Assembly (NCBI RefSeq): GCF_001053185.1
Contig: NZ_CSTD01000005.1
Span: forward strand, 186,001-250,000
Direction of reading: 5' to 3'
DNA: 64,000 bases
Source of the DNA: Mycobacterium bohemicum DSM 44277
Lineage (GTDB): Bacteria > Actinomycetota > Actinomycetes > Mycobacteriales > Mycobacteriaceae
The position numbers and the translations under genes were made by a program. This document shows positions 56,733 through 63,609 of the stretch, piece after piece (positions within the stretch are counted from its first letter, which is position 1; every line of letters begins with the position of its first letter). Under the pieces are notes generated by a model that saw only the letters and a list, made by a program, of their open reading frames with translations, was not told the DNA's origin and searched no databases.

Positions 56733-58631
56733 ATGTATCCCGCACCGGCGCGCTCCGCTTCGCGGGCCCGTTGGGTCGCACCGGTGCGCCGTGCCGGTCG
56801 GCTGGCGATCTGGGATCAACCCGAACGGCGCAGCGGCATTCCCGCGCTTGACGGGCTGCGGGCGATCGCGGTCACGCTGGTGCTCGTCGGGCACGGCGGC
56901 ATTCCGGGCGTCAGCGGCGGGTTCATCGGTGTGGACGTCTTTTTCGTTCTCAGCGGTTTCCTGATCACCTCGCTGCTGCTCGACGAGCTGCGACGCACCG
57001 GGCGTATCGAGCTGACCGGCTTCTGGATTCGGCGGGCGCGCCGCCTGCTGCCGGCCCTGATGCTGATGGTGCTCACCGTCGCCGCCGCCCGCGGGCTCCT
57101 TCCGGACCAGGCCCTCACCGGCCTGCGCGACGACGCGATCGCGGCGTTCCTGTGGGTGGCCAACTGGCGGTTCGTGGCCCAGAAGACCGACTACTTCACC
57201 CAGGGCGCCCCACCATCACCGCTGCAGCACACCTGGTCGCTGGGTGTGGAGGAGCAGTACTACTTCGTGTGGCCGGTGCTGCTGATCGCGGTGACGCTGC
57301 TGCTGGCCGCGCGGGCCAGGCGCCGTCACGGCCGGGCGACCGTCGGCGGAGTGCGGTTCGCCATCTTCGTCGTCGCCTCCCTCGGGGCGCTGGCGTCGGC
57401 GGCCCTCACCGTCGTCGTCGCCTCCCACGGCACCCGCGACCGGGTCTATTTCGGCACCGACACCCGGGCGCAGGCGTTGCTCGTCGGCGCCGCGGCGGCG
57501 GCGCTGTTGGTGCGGGACTGGCCGTCGCTGAACCGGGGGTGGTGCCTCATCGGAACCCGGTGGGGGCGGCGGGTGGCACGGGTCCTGCCGATGACGGGTC
57601 TGGCCGGGCTCGCGGCGGCCACGCACTACGCGACCGGCGCCGCGGGCGAGTTTCGCCACGGCCTGCTGAGCGGGGTCGCGATCGCGGCCGTGCTGGTGAT
57701 CGCGCCGGTCGCGCTGGAGCAGCGCGGGGCCGTCGCCCGCGCCCTGGCCTGGCGACCGCTGGTCTGGCTGGGCACCATCTCCTACGGCGTCTATCTGTGG
57801 CACTGGCCGATCTTCCTGGCGCTCAACGGCGAACGCACCGGATGGGCCGGACTTCCGCTGTTCGCGGCGCGGTGCGCCGCCACCGTGGCGGCGGCCGGGG
57901 CATCGTGGTGGCTGATCGAGCAGCCGATCAGGCGCTGGCGCCCGCCGGGCGGCAGCCGCCCCGCACCGCGGGATCCCAACCGGCCGTTCACCGTTTCGGT
58001 GTTCGGCGACTCCATCGGCTGGACGTGGATGCACTACCTGCCGCCGACCCCGGGATTCGCGTTCCTCGACCACACCGTCATCGGATGCAGCCTGGTGCGC
58101 GGCACCCCGTATCGCTACATCGGGCAGACCCTCGAGCAGCGCTCGGAGTGCGACGGCTGGCCCATCAGATGGGCCGCCCAGGTCGCCCAGGACCAGCCCG
58201 ACGTCGCGCTGCTGATCATCGGCCGCTGGGAGACCGTCGACCGCGTCAACGAGGGTCAGTGGACCCACATCGGTGATCCGACGTTCGACGCGTACCTCAA
58301 CGGCGAGCTGGAACGCGCGCTGAACATCGTCGGTTCCACCGGGGTGCGCGTGGTGGTGGCCACGGTGCCCTACAGCCGCGGCGGCGAAAAGCCCGACGGC
58401 CGCCTGTACCCGGAGGATCAGCCGGAACGGGTGAATCTGTGGAACACCATGCTGCGCAAGACCGCCGCCCACCACCCGAACGTCCAGCTCCTGGACCTGA
58501 ACAAGAAGCTGTGTCCGGACGGCGTCTACACCGCCAAGGTCGACGGCATCAAGGTCCGCAGCGACGGCGTCCACCTCACCCCCGAGGGCGTGAAATGGCT
58601 GACGCCGTGGCTCGAGGAGTCGCTGCGGTAG
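56733..58631 (+). CDS. Membrane acyltransferase 3 with C-terminal SGNH domain (Rv0111-like), linker deleted
   Basis: A 632-residue OafA-type protein. Residues 30-400 are the acyltransferase-3 membrane part: IPALDGLRAIAVTLVLVGHGG, RRARRLLPALMLMVL, HTWSLGVEEQYYF and SYGVYLWHWPIF. The SGNH part holds GDSIGW (nucleophile Ser), GCSLVRG and DGVHLTPEG. Such enzymes O-acylate cell-envelope sugars. Between IRRWRPPGG and PRDPNRPFTVSVFG the expected extra membrane helix and Pro-rich linker, about 50-60 residues, are absent, and the protein is shorter than the ~685 residues I remember for Rv0111. That would leave the SGNH domain on the wrong side of the membrane. Confidence 0.88.
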   Translation: MYPAPARSASRARWVAPVRRAGRLAIWDQPERRSGIPALDGLRAIAVTLVLVGHGGIPGVSGGFIGVDVFFVLSGFLITSLLLDELRRTGRIELTGFWIRRARRLLPALMLMVLTVAAARGLLPDQALTGLRDDAIAAFLWVANWRFVAQKTDYFTQGAPPSPLQHTWSLGVEEQYYFVWPVLLIAVTLLLAARARRRHGRATVGGVRFAIFVVASLGALASAALTVVVASHGTRDRVYFGTDTRAQALLVGAAAAALLVRDWPSLNRGWCLIGTRWGRRVARVLPMTGLAGLAAATHYATGAAGEFRHGLLSGVAIAAVLVIAPVALEQRGAVARALAWRPLVWLGTISYGVYLWHWPIFLALNGERTGWAGLPLFAARCAATVAAAGASWWLIEQPIRRWRPPGGSRPAPRDPNRPFTVSVFGDSIGWTWMHYLPPTPGFAFLDHTVIGCSLVRGTPYRYIGQTLEQRSECDGWPIRWAAQVAQDQPDVALLIIGRWETVDRVNEGQWTHIGDPTFDAYLNGELERALNIVGSTGVRVVVATVPYSRGGEKPDGRLYPEDQPERVNLWNTMLRKTAAHHPNVQLLDLNKKLCPDGVYTAKVDGIKVRSDGVHLTPEGVKWLTPWLEESLR

Positions 58632-59291
58632 CTAACCGCCGGTGCGGCAGCTCAGTTCCATGCTGTCGGCGTCGCGGACGGTGAAATTGAAGCTCACATA
58701 GCCGTTTTCGGGATTGCGCACCCGGTCCAGGTACGGCTGGGTGTCGGCCGCGTTGGTGTTGTCGGCGACGATCAGCACACCCGGAGACAGCCGCGGTTCG
58801 AGGAGCTCGATCACGGGCAGGTAGAGGTCTTTCCAACCGTCGAGCAGGACGAAGTCGACCGGTCCGTCGAGTTCGGCGAGCGTCACCAGTGCGTCGCCCT
58901 CCAGCACGGTGATGACGTCGTCCAGCCCGGTCCGGGCGAACGTCTGCTTCGCGGCGGCGATCTTGGCGGCGTTGAGCTCGGTCGTCACCACCCGGCCGCT
59001 GCCGTTGTCGCGCACCGCGGACGCCAGATGGATCGCGGAAATGCCGAAGGACATACCGAATTCGACCACCGTCGCCGGGCGGGTCGCGCGCACCAGCGCA
59101 TAGAGCAGCCGGCCGGCCTCGGGCGTCACCGGGATGTAGAACTCGCTCATCGCCTCGGCGCGTTCCGCGGCGTTCATCGGACGGTCGAAATCACCGTGCC
59201 GCTCGCGCAGCAACGACATCTGGTTCATCGCCTCGCCGTACATTTGCTGAAGCACCGGCGCGACCTTGGGATCCTGCAACGTATTGGCCAT
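58632..59291 (-). CDS. SAM-dependent O-methyltransferase (family 3/24 type)
   Basis: A 219-residue methyltransferase. Motif I is VVEFGMSFGISAIHLASAV, the acidic residue lies in VVTTELNAAKI, then VLEGDALVTL and VDFVLLDGWKDLYLPV with the metal-type Asp residues and DNTNAAD. It resembles catechol-type O-methyltransferases acting on small molecules. It abuts the acyltransferase gene convergently. In M. tuberculosis I recall heptose genes (gmhA etc.) at this place, so this is a local difference. Confidence 0.85.
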   Translation of the reverse strand: MANTLQDPKVAPVLQQMYGEAMNQMSLLRERHGDFDRPMNAAERAEAMSEFYIPVTPEAGRLLYALVRATRPATVVEFGMSFGISAIHLASAVRDNGSGRVVTTELNAAKIAAAKQTFARTGLDDVITVLEGDALVTLAELDGPVDFVLLDGWKDLYLPVIELLEPRLSPGVLIVADNTNAADTQPYLDRVRNPENGYVSFNFTVRDADSMELSCRTGG

Positions 59292-59374
59292 GTTTTACCA
59301 GCGTAGCCGCGTCATGATTTCGTCAACGCGTTTGACGGGCGGTGGGTGGTGGTGCGAGCATGGTCGGGCAAGCA

Positions 59375-59643
59375 CCTCGGTAGGTGAGGCGTCTGCATGG
59401 ACACAGGCCACTGACCCCGAACGTCGAGAGACGCCCCGGGTCAGGACAGCTCTTCCCGGACCCAAGGGTTGAGCCCAAGTGGCTTCCGGACGAGGAGCGA
59501 TCGCAAGCGCGGCGAAGCCGGGCGCAGCGGATCGCGACATAGGCCGAGGAGCGATCGCAAGCGCGGCGAAGCCGGGCGCAACGGATCGCGACCATCGGCT
59601 ACGTCTCGGATACGCCGTGCAGTGCCGAAGCTCCGACGAGAGG
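59375..59643 (+). ncRNA. M-box (ykoK) magnesium riboswitch with an internal repeat insertion
   Basis: The 5-prime half (59375-59450) reads CGGTAGGTGAGGC, then CCACTGACCCC, GAGAGACGCC and GGGTCAGGACAG, which follows the M-box of Bacillus mgtE block by block (GTTAGGTGAGGC, GCTGCC, AAAGACGCC, GGGTCAACAG). The 3-prime half (59607-59643) reads GGATACGCCGTGCAGTGCC and GAAGCTCCGACGAGAGG, matching TATGCCATACAGTGCT and AAGCTCTACGATTGAAG. Between them a variable arm is enlarged by two 48-bp repeats. A hairpin with a T-rich tail follows at 59650. In known cases Mg2+ binding favours termination of Mg2+ transporter genes. The next large gene is an NRAMP-type transporter. Confidence 0.88.
59491..59592. repeat. 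Two copies of a 48-bp hairpin-forming repeat inside the M-box
   Basis: CGAGGAGCGATCGCAAGCGC begins each copy (59491-59538 and 59545-59592); the copies differ at one base and are 54 bp apart. Each can fold: GCGATC pairs with GATCGC and GCGC with GCGC around GGCGAAGCC. I recall this sequence as a common repeat in M. avium complex genomes, but cannot count copies here. Both copies lie in a single arm of the riboswitch. Confidence 0.85.
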
Positions 59644-59649
59644 GGTGTC

Positions 59650-59680
59650 ACCGGCGGCTCGTTCGCCGCCGGTTGTTCTC
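59650..59680 (+). terminator. Rho-independent terminator hairpin following the M-box
   Basis: ACCGGCGGC at 59650-59658 and GCCGCCGGT at 59665-59673 form a perfect 9-bp GC stem with loop TCGTTC, followed by TGTTCTC. It starts seven bases after the riboswitch, the usual place for an expression platform. The tail is short of T, as is common in high-GC genomes. Confidence 0.75.
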
Positions 59681-59746
59681 GCCTCTTGATTCAGGTGGAT
59701 GCGACGGCACCCGCGTGTGCCCCGGCCGTGAGGAGGTGAGGGCGAG

Positions 59747-59830
59747 ATGAGCAAGACCAGTCCGGGCGATAGTCCCTATCCGGATTCCATCTCGTTCCGA
59801 TCCGGTTCCGGCATCCCTTCTGCCGCCTGA
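59747..59830 (+). CDS. Possible 27-residue leader peptide
   Basis: An ATG at 59747 with GAGGAGGTGAGG six or more bases before it opens 27 codons ending TGA at 59830. The peptide (MSKTSPGDSPYPDSISFR, then SGSGIPSAA) is rich in Pro, Ser and Asp. Acidic, Pro-rich leader peptides are known to destabilise ribosomes at low Mg2+ upstream of other transporter genes, so a second Mg2+ sensor is possible but unproven. The very strong ribosome site is the main evidence that it is translated. Confidence 0.45.
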   Translation: MSKTSPGDSPYPDSISFRSGSGIPSAA

Positions 59831-59887
59831 TCTTTCGGGCAGCGACTGACGCGAGCCGATCGGACCCCAGCACGACAGGACACGATC

Positions 59888-60079
59888 ATGGCTTTTGTTG
59901 CATCACACCGTTTTCCCGGCCGTTCGCTGCTGCGCGGATTGGCCACCAGGCTCGCCGCCCGCAGGGCGTTGACTCCGCAGGCGCGCGCCGAGCTGTACGT
60001 CTCACGGATGCCGATCGCGGTCGTCACCGCCTCGCTCGGCGGACACCCGGCGGCCGGGGGCGGTCGCGATCACCGCTGA
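59888..60079 (+). CDS. Small basic hypothetical protein in the M-box transcript
   Basis: An ATG at 59888 after ACAGGACACG opens 63 residues ending at 60079, 48 bp before the transporter. The product (FPGRSLLRGLATRLAARRALTPQARAELYVSRMPIAV in part) is Arg-rich and amphipathic at the N-terminus, with no domain I know. M. tuberculosis also has a small gene directly under an M-box (Rv1535), and comparison would be worthwhile. It could be a membrane-associated regulator of the transporter or a non-functional ORF. Confidence 0.5.
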   Translation: MAFVASHRFPGRSLLRGLATRLAARRALTPQARAELYVSRMPIAVVTASLGGHPAAGGGRDHR

Positions 60080-60127
60080 CGCGGCCCGCCTCACCGCCCG
60101 ACCTTCGTTGAGTTAGCGAGAAATCCG

Positions 60128-61915
60128 ATGACTCCCGTCTCCGCCGACGGCGGCCTGCGCAGCGCCCCGCTGAACCGCGCCGCAACAGTGACGCCCGATG
60201 CGTCCGCGCAGGCCGTCTCGGACGTCGCGCACACCGGTGACATCGTCGGCGCCTTCGGCCGCATCCGGCGCGACGGCTCGGCACCCTTCAGCGGGCGTTG
60301 GCGCCGCCTTCGAACGCTGATGGTCATCACCGGTCCGGGGCTGATAGTCATGGTGGGCGACAACGACGCCGGGGGTGTCGCGACCTATGCGCAGGCCGGA
60401 CAGAACTACGGCATGGGCCTGCTGTGGACGTTGACGATGTTGATCCCGGTGTTGTATGTGAACCAGGAAATGGTGCTGCGGCTCGGCGCGGTCACCCGGG
60501 TGGGGCACGCGCGGCTGATATTCGCCCGCTTCGGCAAGTTCTGGGGTGCGTTCAGCGTTGGGGACCTGATGATCCTGAACGCCTTGACCATAGTCACCGA
60601 ATTCATCGGTGTGGCACTGGCGCTCGGATTCCTGGGCTGCCCGAGGATCATTGCTATCCCGGCCGCCGCGGTGCTGCTGTTCGCCGTGGTGGCCGGCGGC
60701 TCCTTCAGGCGATGGGAGGCGCTGATGTTCCTGCTGATCGCGGTGAACGTGCTGATCATCCCGATGGTGCTGCTGGTGCATCCCACGCTGAACCGGACCG
60801 CCGGCGGACTGTTACCGCAGTTTCCGGGCGGCCTCAATTCCACCGTGCTGCTGTTGGTCGTCGCGATCGTGGGCACCACCGTGGCGCCGTGGCAGTTGTT
60901 CTTCCAGCAGTCCAACGTGGTGGACAAGCGTATTACCGCGCGCTGGATCCCTTACGCCCGTGCGGATCTGGTCATCGGGATCGTGGTGGTGATGGCGGGC
61001 GCGACTGCGCTGATGGCGGTTGGCGCATTCGGCCTGTCCGGCACCGCCGACGCCGGCCGGTTCACCGACGCGGGTGCGGTCGCAACCGCCCTGTCGCAAC
61101 ATCTCGGCAGCTCGTTGGGCATCCTCTTCGCCGTCATCTTGCTGGACGCGTCGCTGATCGGGGCCAACGCGATCGGGTTGGCGACCACGTATGCGATCGG
61201 CGACGCGATGGGCAGGCGGCATTCACTGCACTGGAAGGTCAGCGAGGCGCCGCTGTTCTACGGCGGCTATGCCGCGCTCCTTGCGGTTTCGGCAGCGGTG
61301 GGGTTCAGCCCCGACCGCGTACTGGGGCTGGTGACCCAGGGCGTGCAGGCGCTCGCCGGCGTTCTGCTGCCCTCCGCGACCGTCTTCCTGGTGCTGCTGT
61401 GCAACGACCGGGCCGTGCTGGGCCCGTGGGTGAACACGGTGCGCCAGAACATCGTTGCCTGGATCACCGTGTGGTCCCTCGTGCTGTTGTCGCTGGCGCT
61501 GACGGCGACGACCTTCTTCCCCGGACTGTCCACCGGCGCGATCGAGGCGGGGCTGGCAGGTGGTGCGGTGATCGGCATAGCGGGTGGCGCCGCCGCGATC
61601 GTCGCCGGTCGACGCCACAGCGACCGGCGCGACGCGCAAACCCTTGTGGGCGCGCTCGGCGGCGGTCTCGACCCCGGCGAGGTCGACGAAATCGACGACG
61701 CACCGTTGTTGACCCCCGCCGAGCGGCGCGCCGTGCTCCGCCAGGACCGGCTGGCTTGGCAAACCCCCGACCTGCCCGGGCTGGCCCGGCCGGCCATGTC
61801 ACCGATTCGCCGGGCGGGGCTGTTGATACTGCGCGGCTATCTGGTGGTGGCCGCCGTGTTCGTCATCGTCAAGATCATCGAGGCCGGCATCGTCGGGCCG
61901 GCCGCCTCACTCTGA
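60128..61915 (+). CDS. NRAMP-family transporter of the magnesium (NRMT) type
   Basis: A 595-residue protein with about 11-12 membrane helices and soluble tails at both ends (residues 1-60 and 480-560). The two metal-site motifs differ from classical manganese/iron NRAMPs: helix 1 has D80-A-G-G83 in place of DPGN, and helix 6 has A253-P-W255 in place of MPH. Loss of the Met and Asn ligands while keeping the Asp is what I recall for the NRAMP-related Mg2+ transporters. The M-box upstream argues the same. It should import Mg2+ (perhaps Mn2+) across the cytoplasmic membrane when Mg2+ is low. The stop overlaps the convergent reductase gene by 9 bp. Confidence 0.85.
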   Translation: MTPVSADGGLRSAPLNRAATVTPDASAQAVSDVAHTGDIVGAFGRIRRDGSAPFSGRWRRLRTLMVITGPGLIVMVGDNDAGGVATYAQAGQNYGMGLLWTLTMLIPVLYVNQEMVLRLGAVTRVGHARLIFARFGKFWGAFSVGDLMILNALTIVTEFIGVALALGFLGCPRIIAIPAAAVLLFAVVAGGSFRRWEALMFLLIAVNVLIIPMVLLVHPTLNRTAGGLLPQFPGGLNSTVLLLVVAIVGTTVAPWQLFFQQSNVVDKRITARWIPYARADLVIGIVVVMAGATALMAVGAFGLSGTADAGRFTDAGAVATALSQHLGSSLGILFAVILLDASLIGANAIGLATTYAIGDAMGRRHSLHWKVSEAPLFYGGYAALLAVSAAVGFSPDRVLGLVTQGVQALAGVLLPSATVFLVLLCNDRAVLGPWVNTVRQNIVAWITVWSLVLLSLALTATTFFPGLSTGAIEAGLAGGAVIGIAGGAAAIVAGRRHSDRRDAQTLVGALGGGLDPGEVDEIDDAPLLTPAERRAVLRQDRLAWQTPDLPGLARPAMSPIRRAGLLILRGYLVVAAVFVIVKIIEAGIVGPAASL

Positions 61916-62860
61916 GGAGGTGGGCAGCAGAACGATCTTGCCGTGGGTGTGCCGCTCCTCGAGCAGCGCGAACGCGTCGGCGACGCGGTCGAGCGGAAAG
62001 GTTGCGGCGACGTCGAAATCGATTGCGCCCGTAGCGACAAGGCCGGCCATCTCCGCAAGCACCTCCGGCGTCGACGCCTCCGCGCTGCCTTCGGTCCTGG
62101 CGCCGACTTCGGCGGCCTTCTGAAACGAGATGATGGTGTCGATCCGCTCGGGCGCCACCCCGAGATCCACGGCGAGTTGGACGTAGTCCGGCCCGAACAA
62201 GTCGATGAACGCGTCGATGCCGTCGGGGGAGGCCTGCCGCAGCCGCTGCGCCAGGGCCCGCATATCGCGGTCGTAGGGGACCGGGATGACGCCGTGGTTG
62301 CGCAGCCAGTCGGCGTTTCGCGGTCCCGCGATGCCGAGCACCACCGCCCCGCGCAGCACGAGCAGCTGCACCACCAGGCTGCCGACGCCGCCTGCCGCCG
62401 CCGACACCGCGACGGTCTCGCCCGGCCGCGGATCCACCGCCCGCACCGCGGCATAGGCGGTCACACCGACCACGTAGAGCGAACCCGCTGCCGCCCAGGT
62501 CAATTCGCGCGGCTTGCGGATCAGCTGGCCCACCGGGACGGCGGTGTGGGTGGCGTGGCTGGACCGGCGCAAGCTGAACCCCATCACCTCGTCGCCCACC
62601 GCGAATTCGGTGACGTCCGGCCCGACGGCGGTCACCACGCCGGCGAGGTCGCTGCCCTCACCGGACGGAAAGCTGGTCGGGAACATCTCTTCCAGCGCCC
62701 CGACCCGGATCGCCGCCTCGCCGGGGTTGATCCCCGCGGCGCGGACCTCGACAACCACCTCGCCTGCCTCCGGCGAAGGCATCTCGATGTCGGCGACGTA
62801 CAAGACGTCGCGGCCTCCGTAGCGGTCGAAGCGCACCGCGCGCGCCTTGGCAGCCGTCAT
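61907..62860 (-). CDS. NADPH-dependent quinone oxidoreductase (zinc-free MDR)
   Basis: A 317-residue medium-chain reductase without zinc ligands: RYGGRDVLYVADIEMPSPEAGEV, AAGINPGEAAIRVGALE, GSDLAGVVTAVG and the NADPH loop AAAGGVGSLVVQL. It reduces quinones or enones with NADPH in the cytoplasm. It converges on the transporter with overlapping stops and is divergent from the lipoprotein gene, 113 bp apart. Confidence 0.88.
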   Translation of the reverse strand: MTAAKARAVRFDRYGGRDVLYVADIEMPSPEAGEVVVEVRAAGINPGEAAIRVGALEEMFPTSFPSGEGSDLAGVVTAVGPDVTEFAVGDEVMGFSLRRSSHATHTAVPVGQLIRKPRELTWAAAGSLYVVGVTAYAAVRAVDPRPGETVAVSAAAGGVGSLVVQLLVLRGAVVLGIAGPRNADWLRNHGVIPVPYDRDMRALAQRLRQASPDGIDAFIDLFGPDYVQLAVDLGVAPERIDTIISFQKAAEVGARTEGSAEASTPEVLAEMAGLVATGAIDFDVAATFPLDRVADAFALLEERHTHGKIVLLPTSSE

Positions 62861-62973
62861 CGTCGATCTCCTCACGCCGGGACGCCCTTGCCCACGCCAG
62901 CATAGGCCGGGAACACGTATCGACCGGTCGGCATGTCGCGTATGTTCATGGGGTCGACACGGAAGGAACACCC

Positions 62974-63597
62974 ATGGTTATCGCCCGGCTCGGCCGCGGG
63001 GCCGCCGCCTTGCTCATCGGGGTGCTCGGCGGCGCCGGTGTCACCGCCTGCGGTGGCAACAAGTCCTCGGCGCCATCGTCTTCGCCGACCTCGTCGGGGT
63101 CCCCGTCGTCGACCGCCGCGACCTCGGTGACCAGCCCGTCGGCGGCTCAGCCCTCGGACTACAGCGGGCTACTGATCAAGCCGAGCGACATCGCCGCCGA
63201 TCTCACCGCCCCCCAGCCTCCGGTGCTGAATCCCAACAATGCGCCCGGCGTCGCCCAGCTGTTCGCCAATGCCGACAACTCCCGCCGGATCGGTGACACG
63301 ATTCTGATCGTCGCCGATCCCGCGGCGGCAGCGGCCGGCGTCGTCAACACCAAGGCCAACTACGCGAGCAAGGTCAACGGAACCTGGCAGCCCGCCGACG
63401 TCGGCTCGAACGGGGCCATGATTTCCGGTACGGCGCCGGACAATTCGCAGGCGATCACCGTGCTGTTGTTCACCGAGGGCAAGGCGCTGGTGAACATGGA
63501 GTTCGACAGCGCCCCCAATGATCCCATCGACGCGGGCGTCGCGACGGACATCGGCCGCAAGCAGGACGCCGCGATCAAAGCCGGCCTGCCACAGTAA
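62974..63597 (+). CDS. Mycobacterial lipoprotein of unknown function
   Basis: A 207-residue exported protein. A signal peptide (ARLGRGAAALLIGVLGGAGVTAC) ends in lipobox VTAC with the lipidated Cys at residue 26, then a Ser/Thr/Pro linker of about 35 residues and a compact domain (YSGLLIKPSDIAADLTAP, TILIVADPAAAAAGV, ITVLLFTEGKALVNMEF). The layout is like the LpqN/LppX-sized mycobacterial lipoproteins, but I do not recognise the exact member. GGAAGGA precedes ATG 62974. It converges on the L,D-transpeptidase gene. Confidence 0.85.
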   Translation: MVIARLGRGAAALLIGVLGGAGVTACGGNKSSAPSSSPTSSGSPSSTAATSVTSPSAAQPSDYSGLLIKPSDIAADLTAPQPPVLNPNNAPGVAQLFANADNSRRIGDTILIVADPAAAAAGVVNTKANYASKVNGTWQPADVGSNGAMISGTAPDNSQAITVLLFTEGKALVNMEFDSAPNDPIDAGVATDIGRKQDAAIKAGLPQ

Positions 63598-63609
63598 TAG
63601 CGAGCCGAT

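Noticed and set aside
59485..59600. The paired 48-bp repeats as a CRISPR array
   Set aside because: Only two copies with a 6-bp gap, no spacers, no cas genes; they fold as hairpins inside an RNA leader.
59649..59750. A second riboswitch (yybP-ykoY manganese type) before the NRAMP gene
   Set aside because: I looked for its conserved loops and found none; the upstream element fits the M-box far better.
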